A stretch of DNA of 64,000 nt from Spongilla lacustris (lineage: Eukaryota; Porifera; Demospongiae; Spongillida; Spongillidae): assembly GCA_949361645.1 (NCBI GenBank), contig OX442416.1:21346500-21410499 (forward strand). The letters run 5' to 3'. Positions 43,690-57,009 of the stretch are shown here, in pieces. Each line of letters starts with the position of its first letter. The first letter of the stretch is position 1. The notes below the pieces were generated by a model, which searched no databases, was not told the DNA's origin, and was given only the letters and a program-made list of their open reading frames with translations. The translations under genes and the position numbers were made by a program.

Positions 43690-44405
43690 GACGACGGATG
43701 TTGTGTTTGGAGGCAAGAAGATTCCAAGGATGTCCTTGTACAGAAAGGCAGTACAATCCATGAATTTGAACTGTTCAGCGTTCTCCAGGTGGTGGGAGGT
43801 GTGGTTATCCATTAGCCAAAATGTCCAGTGAATGATCATCGCACTCATGAGCTACTGGCTACTGGAAGGGTAAAAGGGTACAGTCTTATTTTTAAAAACC
43901 TCATAAAAGTTGTCAAGGAAACTTGTGAGTGTAGCCCTAGTCTGCCATGCGGTTGGGTTGTGATAGTATGTGATGCCGTTCTTCTTGGGGTCCCAAGTCA
44001 CTCCTCCATTATTCTTTACATTTCAGCTTCTGCGCCTTATTGATCACCTGGAGAGGTGTCTTGATTGTTCCTGTTGCATTGAGGGCGAAGTTCACAGTGA
44101 TGCGCTCCTTCCAGCCTTACCCTTCAGCGCCTGTGTGCCAAGCCTGTACGTTGCCTTCTGCTGGTACAAAGGCCCTGACTCATCCACGTTGAATGTGCGC
44201 TCCTCTGGGACGCATTCTGGCATATTCGGCAAGTGCCGCTGAGCATAGATGATGCTTTCAATAGGTGCGCTGCTGGCCTCTCCCCTCTTTGTCTTGATGT
44301 ACCCCACGCAATGCTTCTTCCAGTTGTGCAGCCACTTGGATGAGCGAATGGTTGGCAAAGCTGTCCTAAAAATAAAGCATTTTCAGGTGTCCCATTCTTT
44401 GACAT
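43690..44405 (-). pseudogene. Tigger/pogo transposase fragment
   Basis: Minus strand: after a TTTTTAG acceptor, TALPTIRSSKWLHNWKKH, then RTFNVDESGPLYQQKATYR, then (shifted) KERITVNFALNATGTIKTPL, then LMDNHTSHHLENAEQ and GIFLPPNTTSVV, where foreign sequence begins at about 43690. This is the DDE core of Tigger/pogo transposases: the first Asp (NVDES) and second Asp (MDNHTSH) are present, the last acidic residue is lost. A 1-bp frameshift near 44105 and a stop near 44000 inactivate it. The intron and upstream region were amplified into the array that starts at 44360. Confidence 0.8.
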
Positions 44406-47400
44406 TTAATGCTGCAGCTACACTTTGTATGGTACCGTACACATTTTGTCGTACTAAATCACCATATCTATACATCAAGATGTTGCAGATACATGACACC
44501 TGTTTGTATTTATTTATTGTATCTTCACCCTGTAGTGTACAATTCACCTTAATCACTTATCTCCTAGCACCCTGTATCTTTAAATTCCTGTCTTCACCCA
44601 TACTCTCTCTTTTAAACTCTCTCTATCTTTTGGGTCCAACTGAGGTGTCATTGTTCTTCGGAATCTGACATGAGGGCTCACAGGCTCCATTGATTTTGGG
44701 GAAGTGGGGTAAGCCTTGCCACCTCCAGTTAGCGTGGGATCTGTTGCATCATTGGTAGGCATTGCCACCCAAGACCGAGACTTCCCCTAGCTGTGTGTGT
44801 GTTTGGGGCTCCTGCTTTTGACCTCCAGGATGCCAACCTGTGTCTTAACCTGGGTCACGTCCTTAATGCCTAAGATGAGGCGATAGCTGTAAGGCTTAGA
44901 CAGCATCGCTAATTCCTTAATTGTGCTGGCTTCCCTTGATTATGACTCTTTTGGAAATCTAATATCTATCCCTATAAATCTCATAACAGTAACCTAACTT
45001 TTATTTTATTCTTATCAATTTGTATCTATTTATTCTGTCTGTTGCGCCCTTGACCGAGATGGTGTGCTGAATGTGTGTGCATGTACTGTTTATTAATATA
45101 TATGTACATGTAGAGCTATGCACAAGTGTGTATGGTTCCTACACATTCAAAGAGCAGCATTACATGTAGCTTAGATCCCTGTGGCAGCCAGCCTAAACTG
45201 ATCGTACTCCACAGACATTTGTCCGCAATGTCCATCTGCCTCAATGAGCCAGGAGACTTACACGCAATTAATCTGTGTTCTCGTGTGAATGGTTGGCAAA
45301 GCTGTCCTAAAAAAAAAGCACTTTGAGGTGTCCCATTTTTTGACAGTTAATGCTGCAGCTACAATTTGTATGGTACCGTACACATTTTGTCGTACTAAAT
45401 CACCATATCTATGCATCGAGATGTTGCAGATACATGACACCTGTTTGTATTTATTTATTGTATCTTCACCCTGTAGTGCACAATTCACCTTAATCACTTA
45501 TCCCCAAGCACCCTGTATGTTTAAATTCCTGTCTTCACCCATACTCTCTCTTTTAAACTCTCTCTATCCTCTGGGCCCAACTGAGGTGTCATTGGTCTTG
45601 GGAATCTGACATGAGGGCTCACAGGCTCCGTTGATTTTGGGGAAGTGGGGTATGCCTTGCCACCTCCAGTTAGCGTGGGATCTGTTGCATCATTGGTAGG
45701 CATTGCCGCCCTTGACCGAGACTTCCCCTAGCTGTGTGTGTGTTTGGGGCTCCTGCTTTTGACCTCCAGGATGCCAACCTGTGTCTTAACCTGGGTCACG
45801 TCCTTAATGCCTAAGATGAGGCGATAGCTGTAGGGCTTAGACAGCATTGCTAATTCCTTAATTGTGTTGGCTTCCCTTGATCATGACTCTTTTGGGAATC
45901 TTATATCTATCCCGATAAATTCCATAACAGTAATCTAACTTTTATTTTATTCTTATCAATTTGTATCTATTTATTGTGTCTGTTGCATCATTGGTAGGCA
46001 TTGCCGCCCTTGACCGAGATGGTGTGCTGAATGTGTGTGCATGTACTGTTTATTAATAGTTATGTACATGTAGAGCTATGCACAAGTGTATATGGTTCCT
46101 ACGCATTCAAGGAGCAACATTACATGTAGCTTAGATCCCCGTGGCAGCCAGCCTAAACTAATCGTACTCCACAGACATTTGTTCGCAATGTCCATCTGCC
46201 TCAATGAGCCAGGAGACTTACAAGCAATTGATCTGTGTTCTCGTGTGAATGGTTGGCGAAGCTGTCCTAATAATAAAGCTTTTTTAGGTGTCCCATTTTT
46301 TTACATTTAATGCGGCAGCTACAATTTGTTAGGTACTGTACACATTTTGTCGTACTAAATCACCATATCTATGCATCGATATGTTGCAGATTCATGACAC
46401 CTGTACGTGTATATACTGTTAGTTGTTGTACATGTAGAGCTATGCACAAGTGTGTATGGTTATTACACATTCAAAGAGCAGCATTACATGTAGCTTAGAT
46501 CCCCGTGGCAGCCAGCCTAAACTGATTGCACTCCACAGACATTTGTCCGCAATGTCCATTGCCTCAATGAGCCAGGAGACTTACACACAATTGATCTGTG
46601 TTCTCCGTGCGAATGGTTGGCGAAGCTGTTCTAAAAATAAAGCATTTTGAGGTGTCCCATTTTTTGACATTTAATGCTGCAGCTACAATTTGTATGGTAC
46701 CGTACACATTTGTTGTACTAAATCACCATATCTATGCATCAAGATGTTGCAGATACATGTTGTATCTTCACCCTGTAGTGTACAATTCACCTTAATCACT
46801 TATCTCCTAGCACCCTGTATATTTAAATTCCTGTCTTCACCCATACTCTCTCTTTTAAACTCTCTCTATTTTCTGGGCCCAACTGAGGTGTCATTGTTCT
46901 TGGGAATCTGACATGAGGGCTCACAGGCTCCGTTGATTTTGGGGAAGTGGGGTAAGCCTTGCCACCTCCAGTTAGCGTGGGATCTGTTGCATCATTGGTA
47001 GGCATTGCCACCCTTGACCGAGACTTCCCCTAGCTGTGTGTGTGTTTGGGGCTCCTGCTTTTGACCTCCAGGATGCCAACCTGTGTCTTAACCTGGGTCA
47101 CGTCCTTAATGCCTAAGATGAGGTGATAGCTGTAAGACTTAGACAGCATCACTAATTCTTTAATTGTGTTGGCTTCCCTTGATCATGACTCTATTGGGAA
47201 TCTATTATCTATCCCATACCAGTAACCTATCTTTTAATTTTATTCTTATCAAATTGTATTTTTTTATTGTGTCTTTTGCATCTTTGGTAGGCATTGCCGC
47301 CCTTGACCGAGATGGTGTTCTGAATGTGTGTGCATGTACTGTTTATTAATAGTTATGTACATGTAGAGCTATGCACAAGTGTGTATGGTTCCTACGCATT

Positions 47401-50400
47401 CAAAGAGCAACATTACATGTAGCTTAGATCCCCGTGGCAGCCAGCCTAAACTGATCGCACTGCACAGACATTTGTCCGCAATGTCCATCTGCCTCAATGA
47501 GCCAGGAGACTTACAAGCAATTGATCTGTGTTCTCATGTGAATGGTTGGCGAAGCTGTCCTAAAAATAAAGCTTTTTTAGGTGCCATTTTTTTACATTTA
47601 ATGCTGCAGCTACAATTTGTATGGTACCGTACACATTTGTCGTACTAAATCACCATATCTATGCATCAAGATGTTGCAGATACATGTTGTATCTTCACCC
47701 TGTAGTGTACAATTCACCTTAATCACTTATCTCCTAGCACCCTGTATATTTAAATTCCTGTCTTCACCCATGCTCTCTCTTTTAAACTCTCTCTATTCTC
47801 TGGGCCCAACTGAGGTGTCATTGTTCTTGGGAATCTGACATGAGGGCTCACAGGCTCCGTGGATTTTGGGGAAGTGGGGTAAGCCTTGCCACCTCCAGTT
47901 AGCGTGGGATCTGTTGCATCATTGGTAGGCATTGCCACCCTTGACCGAGACTTCCCCTAGCTGTGTGTGTGTTTGGGGCTCCTGCTTTTGACCTCCAGGA
48001 TGCCAACCTGTGTCTTAACCTGGGTCACGTCCTTAATGCCTAAGATGAGGCGATAGCTGTAAGGCTTAGACAGCATCGCTAATTCCTTAATTGTGTTGGC
48101 TTCCCTTGATCATGACTCTTTTGGGAATCTAATATCTATCCCGATAAATCCCATAACAGTAATCTAACTTTTATTTTATTCTTATCAATTTGTATCTATT
48201 TATTGTGTCTTTTGCATCATTGGTAGGCATTGCCGCCCTTGACCGAGATGGTGTGCTGAATGTGTGTGCATGTACTGTTTATTAATAGTTATGTACATGT
48301 AGAGCTATGCACAAGTGTATATGGTTCCTACGCATTCAAGGAGCAACATTACATGTAGCTTAGATCCCCGTGGCAGCCAGCCTAAACTAATCGTACTCCA
48401 CAGACATTTGTCCGCAATGTCCATCTGCCTCAATGAGCCAGGAGACTTACAAGCAATTGATCTGTGTTCTCGTGTGAATGGTTGGCGAAGCTGTCCTAAA
48501 AATAAAGCTTTTTTAGGTGTCCCATTTTTTTACATTTAATGCGGCAGCTACAATTTGTTAGGTCCCGTACACATTTTGTCGTACTAAATCACCATATCTA
48601 TGCATCGATATGTTGCAGATTCATGACACCTGTACGTGTATTTTCTGTTAGTTGTTGTACATGTAGAGATATGCACAAGTGTGTATGGTTCCTACACATA
48701 TAAAGAGCAGCATTACATGTAGCTTAGATCCCCGTGGCAGCCAGCCTAAACTGATCGTACTCCACAGACATTTGTCCGCAATGTCCATCTGCCTCAATGA
48801 GCCAGGAGACTTACACACAATTGATCTGTGTTCTTGTGCGAATGGTTGGTGAAGCTGTCCTAAAAATAAAGCATTTTGAGGTGTCCCATTTTTTGACATT
48901 TAATGCTGCAGCTACAATTTGTATGGTACCGTACACATTTGTTGTACTAAATGACCATATCTATGCATCAAGATGTTGCAGATACATGTTGTATCTTCAC
49001 CCTGTAGTGTACAATTCACCTTAATCACTTATCTCCTAGCACCCTGTATATTTAAATTCCTGTCTTCACCCATGCTCTCTCTTTTAAACTCTCTCTATTT
49101 TCTGGGCCCAACTGAGGTGTCATTGTTCTTGGGAATCTGACATGAGGGCTCACAGGCTCCGTTGATTTTGGGGAAGTGGGGTAAGCCTTACCACCTCCAG
49201 TTAGCGTGGGATCTGTTGCATCATTGGTAGGCATTGCCACCCTTGACCGAGACTTCCCCTAGCTGTGTGTGTGTTTGGGGCTCCTGCTTTTGACCTCCAG
49301 GATGCCAACCTGTGTCTTAACCTGGGTCACGTCCTTAATGCCTGAGATGAGGCGATAGCTGTAAGGCTTAGACAGCATCGCTAATTCCTTAATTGTGTTG
49401 GCTTCCCTTGATCATGACTCTTTTGGGAATCTAATATCTATCCCGATAAATCCCATAACAGTAATCTAACTTTTATTTTATTCTTATCAATTTGTATCTA
49501 TTTATTGTGTCTTTTGCATCATTGGTAGGCATTGCCGCCCTTGACCGAGATGGTGTGCTGAATGTGTGTGCATGTACTGTTTATTAATAGTTATGTACAT
49601 GTAGAGCTATGCACAAGTGTATATGGTTCCTACGCATTCAAGGAGCAACATTACATGTAGCTTAGATCCCCGTGGCAGCCAGCCTAAACTAATCGTACTC
49701 CACAGACATTTGTCCGCAATGTCCATCTGCCTCAATGAGCCAGGAGACTTATAAGCAATTGATCTGTGTTCTCGTGTGAATGGTTGGCGAAGCTGTCCTA
49801 AAAATAAAGCTTTTTTAGGTGTCCCATTTTTTTACATTTAATGCGGCAGCTACAATTTGTTAGGTACCGTACACATTTTGTCGTACTAAATCACCATATC
49901 TATGCATCGATATGTTGCAGATTCATGACACCTGTACGTGTATATACTGTTAGTTGTTGTACATGTAGAGCTATGCACAAGTGTGTATGGTTATTACACA
50001 TTCAAAGAGCAGCATTACATGTAGCTTAGATCCCCGTGGCAGCCAGCCTAAACTGATTGCACTCCACAGACATTTGTCCGCAATGTCCATTGCCTCAATG
50101 AGCCAGGAGACTTACACACAATTGATCTGTGTTCTCCGTGCGAATGGTTGGCGAAGCTGTCCTAAAAATAAAGCATTTTGAGGTGTCCCATTTTTTGACA
50201 TTTAATGCTGCAGCTACAATTTGTATGGTACCGTACACATTTTGTCGTACTAAATCACCATATCTATGTATCGATATGTTGCAGATTCATGACACCTGTA
50301 CGTGTATATACTGTTAGTTGTTGTACATGTAGAGCTATGCACAAGTGTGTATGGTTATTACACATTCAAAGAGCAGCATTACATGTAGCTTAGATCCCCG

Positions 50401-53010
50401 TGGCAGCCAGCCTAAACTGATTGCACTCCACAGACATTTGTCCGCAATGTCCATTGCCTCAATGAGCCAGGAGACTTACACACAATTGATCTGTGTTCTC
50501 CGTGCGAATGGTTGGCGAAGCTGTCCTAAAAATAAAGCATTTTGAGGTGTCCCATTTTTTGACATTTAATGCTGCAGCTACAATTTGTATGGTACCGTAC
50601 ACATTTTGTCGTACTAAATCACCATATCTATGCATCAAGATGTTGCAGATACATGTTGTATCTTCACCCTGTAGTGTACAATTCACCTTAATCACTTATC
50701 TCCTAGCACCCTGTATATTTAAATTCCTGTCTTCACCCATACTCTCTCTTTTAAACTCTCTCTATTTTCTGGGCCCAACTGAGGTGTCATTGTTCTTGGG
50801 AATCTGACATGAGGGCTCACAGGCTCCGTTGATTTTGGGGAAGTGGGGTAAGCCTTGCCACCTCCAGTTAGCGTGGGATCTGTTGCATCATTGGTAGGCA
50901 TTGCCACCCTTGACCGAGACTTCCCCTAGCTGTGTGTGTGTTTGGGGCTCCTGCTTTTGACCTCCAGGATGCCAACCTGTGTCTTAACCTGGGTCACGTC
51001 CTTAATGCCTAAGATGAAGCGATAGCTGTAGGGCTTAGACAGCATTGCTAATTCCTTAGTTGTGTTGGCTTCTCTTGATCATGACTCTTTTGGGAATCTA
51101 TTATCTATCCCATACCAGTAACCTAACTTTTAATTTTATTCTTATCAAATTGTATTTTTTTATTGTGTCTGTTGCATCTTTGGTAGGCATTGCCGCCCTT
51201 GACCGAGATGGTGTTCTGAATGTGTGTGCATGTACTGTTTACTAATTGTTATGTACATGTAGAGCTATGCACAAGTGTGTATGGTTCCTACAAATTCAAA
51301 GAGCAGCGTTACATGTAGCTTAGATCCCCATGGCAGCCAGCCTAAACTGATCGCACTGCACAGACATTTGTCCGCAATGTCCATCTGCCTCAATGAGCCA
51401 GGAGACTTACAAGCAATTGATCTGTGTTCTCGTGTGAATGGTTGGCGAAGCTGTCCTAAAAATAAAGCTTTTTTAGGTGTCCCATTATTTTACATTTAAT
51501 GCGGCAGCTACAATTTGTATGGTACCGTACACATTTTGTTGTACTAAATCACCATATCTATGTATCGATATGTTGCAGATTCATGACACCTGTACGTGTA
51601 TTTTCTGTTAGTTGTTGTACATGTAGAGCTATGCACAAGTGTGTATGGTTCCTACACATATAAAGAGCAGCATTACATGTAGCTTAGATCCCCGTGGCAG
51701 CCAGCCTAAACTGATCGTACTCCACAGACATTTGTCCGCAATGTCCATCTGCCTCAATGAGCCAGGAGACTTACACACAATTGATCTGTGTTCTTGTGCG
51801 AATGGTTGGTGAAGCTGTCCTAAAAATAAAGCATTTTGAGGTGTCCCTTTTTTTGACATTTAATGCTGCAGCTACAATTTGTAAGGTACCGTACACATTT
51901 TGTCGTACTAAATCACCATATCTACGCATCGAGATGTTGCAGATACATGTTGTATCTTCACCCTGTAGTGTACAATTCACCTTAATCACTTATCTCCTAG
52001 CACCCTATATATTTAAATTCCTGTCTTCACCCATACTCTCTCTTTTAAACTCTCTCTATTCTCTGGGCCCAACTGAGGTGTCATTGTTCTTGGGAATCTG
52101 ACATGAGGGCTCACAGGCTCCGTTGATTTTGGGGAAGTGGGGCAAGCCTTGCCACCTCCAGTTAGCGTGGGATCTGTTGCATCATTGGTAGGCATTGCCA
52201 CCCTTGACCGAGACTTCCCCTAGCTGTGTGTGTGTTTGGGGCTCCTGCTTTTGACCTCCAGGATGCCAACCTGTGTCTTAACCTGGGTCACGTCCTTAAT
52301 GCCTATGATGAGGCGATAGCTGTAAGGCTTAGACAGCATCGCTAATTCCTTAATTGTGTTGGCTTCCCTTGATCATGACTCTTTTGGGAATCTAATATCT
52401 ATCCCGATAAATCCCATAACAGTAATCTAACTTTTATTTTATTCTTATCAATTTGTATCTATTTATTGTGTCTGTTGCATCATTGGTAGGCATTGCTGCC
52501 CTTGATCGAGATGGTGTGCAGAATGTGTGTGCATGTACTGTTTATTAATAGTTATGTACATGTAGAGCTATGCACAAGTGTATATGGTTCCTACACATAC
52601 AAAGAGCAGCATTACATGTAGCTTAGATCCCCGTGGCAGCCAGCCTAAACTAATCGTACTCCACAGATATTTGTCCGCAATGTCCATCTGCCTCAATGAG
52701 CCAGGAGACTTACAAGCAATTGATCTGTGTTCTCGTGCGAATGGTTGGCGAAGCTGTCCTAAGAACAAAGGATTTTGAGGTGTCCCATTTTTTGACATTT
52801 AATGCTGCAGCTACAATTTGTATGGTACCGTACACATTTTGTCGTACTAAATCACCATATCTATGCATCGATATGTTTCAGATTCATGACACCTGTACGT
52901 CTGTTAGTTGTTGTACATGTAGAGCTATGCACAAGTGTGTATGGTTCCTACGCATTCAAAGAGCAGCATTACATGTAGCTTAGATCCCTGTGGCAGCCAG
53001 CCTAACCTGA
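44360..53010. repeat. Higher-order tandem array derived from the 5' part of the Tigger element
   Basis: A landmark segment (minus: MPTNDATDPTLTGGGKAYPT...) occurs seven times, with starts (minus sense) at about 44768, 45703, 47011, 47938, 49240, 50907 and 52201. Steps are near 930, 1300 or 1667 bp. The differences equal zero, one or two extra copies of a ~366-bp subunit (TTGTACATGTAGAGCTATGC to GACACCTGTACGTG). So a ~930-bp unit holds an independently expanding 366-bp unit. Each subunit carries the acceptor and first codons of the Tigger exon (TASPTIR), joined to other sequence. Unit identity is about 95 per cent or more. Confidence 0.85.
50719..50907 (-). other. Conserved 62-codon frame in the array units (representative)
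   Basis: The frame begins MAMPTNDATDPTLTGGGKAY and ends ERVWVKTGI. It is open and almost unchanged in all seven copies (44580-44768, 45521-45703, 46823-47011, 47750-47938, 49052-49240, 50719-50907, 52013-52201). Just upstream (minus) lies another readable piece (LILGIKDVTQVKTQVGILEV) before CAGCTAG. It probably is an N-terminal exon of the Tigger ORF. Conservation may reflect recent amplification rather than selection. Confidence 0.5.
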
Positions 53011-53025
53011 TCTGAATACTCCACG

Positions 53026-53255
53026 TGTGTCAGGGGGGGGGGAAGTTTGGGGTTGCAACCCCCCTTTTTTGTCCAAAAACCTTGTTTTTCACACGCAGTT
53101 GTGCGCGGACAGCACCACCATCGCTACCACCCCACACACCCCCGCTCGTAGAATCTGCCGAAAGCCGGCAGCACCCACACATACACACACACACACACTC
53201 GTCTTATTGTTCATTAACAACTCCCCCTTGTCTGAAATCCTGTATCCGCCCCTTT
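53026..53255. mobile_element. Short GC-rich TIR-like element
   Basis: It begins with a poly-G run after GTGTCA, contains GTTGCAACCCCCC and a CA repeat, and ends CCTGTATCCGCCCCTTT, the complement of the GGGGCGGATACAGG tip. It sits at the right edge of the Tigger-derived array. Borders approximate. Confidence 0.5.
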
Positions 53256-53309
53256 GGTGTAATGCCTTAGCAACCACCCTTGACAACATGTTTGAACTTG
53301 TCGCCGTTT

Positions 53310-54100
53310 AAAGGCCATACATGGAATGAAGTACGTTTGTTCTGTTAGTAGCCAATGTCGCATAGCCTAATTTTTTCTCCATTACTTCCTACAAGCAGCC
53401 TTTTTTTTTTTACAAACCCGTCGACTTAAACGTACTTTTTTTGACCATGCAGACAAATTCTGCTCCCCAAGTGGAGACACAGAACAAAGGAGACAGAAGA
53501 TACTTACAGTAAATAGTATGGAACTGTAGTCATACTTTTTCTTCGCAACGGTATACGCGTGTGAAGTATACTGTGGTTTGAGCTGTGGTAACTATTAATA
53601 GTTCATGTGCGTATCAGTACCGGTATGGACGTGTCATATTTATATGATAGTTTGAAATGCCTATATATACACGATTTTGTTACTTTGGTGTTCGAATTGC
53701 TTCCACAATCCGGGGTGCAATGGATAGCCTGTGCTCTTGAACAATAAGAGAGGGGTGTGGACCTTGTTGTGGATTGGTAAGTTCTCTGTGCGGGCATGGA
53801 TAGTCAGGATAGACTCTACCCCCTGGTAACCTAGTAGACCAAAGCCTGCACCCGTCCACCTTGCGCATTGTTATAGATAAGATCAATGTCCTAGCCATCA
53901 TCAAGCAACCTCAAGTGTTAGACAACCCTCCTTAGTGTCTACATCATTGAGACTGCATCCTCCAGTACCTCTACCCACACTTCTCAGGTGTGCCTGGGAA
54001 GGAAATGAAGTCTATTATTCTGACCCCAATCCATTGGTCCCTCCAGCTGTTCCTGTTCTCAGCTTTCTAAGTGGAAATTGACTAGGGACAATTTTAACTT
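53310..54100. other. Low-information region
   Basis: No gene is recognised. A minus frame at 53680-53904 (PCPHRELTNPQQGPHPSLIV) is protein-like in composition but has no partner exon and no domain that I know. Confidence 0.3.
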
Positions 54101-54109
54101 CATGGGGTA

Positions 54110-54890
54110 TTGATGTGAAGGCATTAGTAGCACCTTCTCTTCTATTCCTCTCTACCCCCTCGCGTCTCCCTCCCCGCCTCTCTCCCTCCCCTCCCTCCTT
54201 CCACTCCTCCCCTTTCCTCCTTCCCCTCCTTCCAATCTCTCCTCTCCCTCCTCCTCCCCTCCATAACCTCTCCTCCCTCCTTAACCTCTCCCCTCCTCCT
54301 CCTTCCTCTCCGCTCTCCCTCCATCCCTCTCCTTCCTTCCCTCTCTTCGTTCCCTCCCTCCTCCCCTCCTAGCTTTCCAGCTCCTCCCCTCTCCCTCCCC
54401 TCTTGCTCCTCCCTCTCTTCTCTCCTCCCTCTCTTCTCTCCTCCCTCTCTTCTCTCCTTCCTCTCTTCTCTCCTCCCTCTCTTCTCTCCTCCCTCTCTTC
54501 TCTCCTCCCTCTCTTCTCTCCTCCCTCTCTTCTCTCCTCCCTCTCTTCTCTCCTCCCTCTCTTCTCTCCTCCCTCTCTTCTCTCCTCCCTCTCTTCTCTC
54601 CTCCCTCTCGTCTCTTCTCCCTCTCTTCTCTCCTTTCCCTCCCACTCTCCTCTTCCCTCCCCTCCCCACTTGCTCCTCCCCTTCTCCTTCCCCTCTCCTC
54701 CCCTCCTCCCGTCCTACTTCCCCTCTCCTCCCTCCCCTCCCCTCTTGCTCCTCCCCTTCTCCTTCCCCTCCTCCCCTCTCCTCCCCTTCTCCTTCCCCTC
54801 CTCCTCTCTCCTCCCCTTCTCCTTCCCCTCTCCCTCTCCTACTCTCTCCCCTAACCTCCCTTCACCCTCACTCTCCACCCTCCCACCCAT
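54110..54890. repeat. Polypyrimidine tract with 16-bp minisatellite
   Basis: Almost 780 bp of C and T on the plus strand. At 54405-54640 about 14 copies of CCTCCCTCTCTTCTCT are nearly perfect. The flanks are irregular CCCCTCCT repeats. Mirror symmetry makes triplex (H-DNA) formation plausible. Long frames of R-E-E-G or S-L-L-P peptides are by-products. Confidence 0.9.
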
Positions 54891-55469
54891 TCTACCTTGT
54901 TACACTTTCCCACGATGCGGCATACCAACCATCTTCAGAATTTGTCTGTGCTTGGTGTTTTCATCCTAAAGTTACCCCTCTCCCTTACGATATCCGTATA
55001 TAAATTGGCTGCGCGTTATTAAGGATTGCTTTATGAAGAGTGCGCATATGGTATAGTCTCTACTACGATGATAAACCAGTTAAATGGGAGGGATCAACTG
55101 GCTTTCGAGTGTAAAATGAACAAGATACAGCTCTCCCAAAAAACGCCTTTTTTTTTTCGAGGCCATGGCACATGTAGCTGCAATGGATTTTTTTGGTTTA
55201 TGGTATTGTCTAATTAGGGACCCATCTATCCAGCCACAAAGGGCCTGTGATCAGCAGGGGAATAGTTGACGTAAACCACCTTCGAATGAGATTCCTTCGG
55301 TTAATGAATCTTATTAGTGGTGGGTTGAGGAACTCAAAAACCCTAGATCATTATGAATACGGCATATTTACCCAAGGTTGATATGAGGGTGGGTTAGGGG
55401 TAGGTGTACTGTGTCTTGTCTCACATGTCTTCAAAGTTCACTGCCATTCAGAACTCTCACTCTCTCCCT

Positions 55470-55960
55470 ATGCACAATTGTTACTGGACTTGCTCGTTGC
55501 CGAGGGAGACCACTTTGTGCTGCAAGGTCACATCATCCATGACTGGCTGTTTGCCGTAAGTCGCCCACCATTTGCAAGCCACCTTAATTCACTTCCTCTT
55601 ACTCTGCTTCACCATGCAGGCAGGTCTCATGTACAAAAGGGCAGACGACTGGATTCAGGTCATATTTCTCAGCACAAGGATGTGTACAGTATCCACACTT
55701 ATTGTCTTAGTCACTAACCTCCAAAATGCTGGAGTATTCCCATGTGACTCATGTCTTCTGACCACACAGGAGGGTCTTGTGTACACAGAATTGACCACTT
55801 TTAGGTGTCAGCAGCAGTCACAAGGGCATCATCTCCCCCCCCCCCCCCCCCCCCCCCAGTACTCCCAAGGCCAGCCAACAAGAGAACAAGGTAATGCATC
55901 GCCACCACTTCGGGAAACATTGCAGATTGCTTCCTCATGTTAGGGGAGGTGTGGCCCTTG
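55470..55960 (+). pseudogene. Fragment of an unrecognised multi-exon gene, copy 2
   Basis: Exon-like QLLLDLLVAEGDHFVLQGHI then IHDWLFA ends at a GTAAGT donor; after ACCATGCAG follows GLMYKRADDWIQ. The poly-C tract 55838-55857 and the tail CTCCCAAGGCCAGCCAACAAG follow. The same segment recurs at 57505-57790 and the tail at 59490-59780. Function unknown. Confidence 0.4.
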
Positions 55961-56149
55961 GCGTATGGGCAGAGTGGTTAACAGTCTACCGCAGAATGGG
56001 CCCTACCTTATGATGAGCTAGGAGGAGCTGATGGTACTTTGAATTCACATCATCACCACGTTATCAACCCACATTTGTACCACGTGCACATCTATCGTCC
56101 TTGTTCCTCATTGTACTTATAGAAATGTATACATAACAGACATGTATAA

Positions 56150-56990
56150 ATCGACTTGACACATTCACAATATTGGGTGTACACATTTTGCTATGCACTT
56201 GTTTTCTCTGTTTGAATGCTATGGTGTCCCTTTGCATTTATAAGCAGTAGAGGTATGCAGACCTGCATTCCTATACTTTAGTCTGTTTACTGTTCTCCTC
56301 CTTTGCCTCCTCATAGGCTTCCTCCTCCCCACAGCCATACATCAACAGGGGAGGATTGCTTTGGGTCTGAACTATCCAAACCCTCCCCTGTACATGCATG
56401 CCAACAAGGTGGCACAAATGGAGAAGGCTGGCCCAGCATACATACCCTGTGGATGGTGGTGAGGTGTGCTCCCAGGTGCATTGAAAAGACCTGGGGGCAC
56501 CCATCACCATCCAACAGTATCAATTGCGGGATCATCATTGAAGACATATACCTCAGTGAGATACTCCTACTATCAATATGTCACCAATGGGAGGAGGAGG
56601 CACTGCCTGGAAGCTGTGGCTTTAAGGACATGCAGTCATCCAGTACCCATGCCATTGAACCCCTGGGGAACTATGGCATTGGGTACTGGATACCATACAG
56701 CCTCAAACACCACCAGGAGTGGGGAGTGAACAGCCCTTTGGTTAAATGTGCCCTTTGGTTGCTGCTGTCGGACAACAACGCAATGGGGGAGACAAGAGAG
56801 GGAGATGTACCTAGGGGAGGAGGAACACTCTCTGGTGACCCAGGCAATCAGAGCTCAATTCCGGGGCATGGAATGTCCTTTCCCCATCACCACAAGGAAA
56901 CGAAAAAGGCCACAATGAACACCATATCATTCCTGCTCCCAACCACCTCCAGAAAGATGAACACTTTATAGTCTAACTGTGGGTCTCAGT
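56150..56990 (+). repeat. Segmental duplicate of 41150-42010
   Basis: Near-identical to the left copy, including GTTTTCTCTGTTTGAATGC and the frame IEDIYLSEILLLSICH. Here the 222-codon frame 56303-56971 is uninterrupted and extends at both ends, so this copy is the better template. An alternative frame reads LYMHANKVAQMEKAGPAYIP before a GTGAGG donor-like site. Confidence 0.55.
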
Positions 56991-57009
56991 GTCATTCCTG
57001 AGAGCAGAG

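Noticed and set aside
54142..54969. Two ~180-codon frames rich in R/E/G or S/L/P
   Set aside because: By-products of the polypyrimidine minisatellite.
55955..56020. tRNA-like D-arm (GGCAGAGTGGTTAACAG), also at 59695
   Set aside because: No B box (GGTTCRANNCC), anticodon arm or acceptor pairing; part of a duplicated segment.
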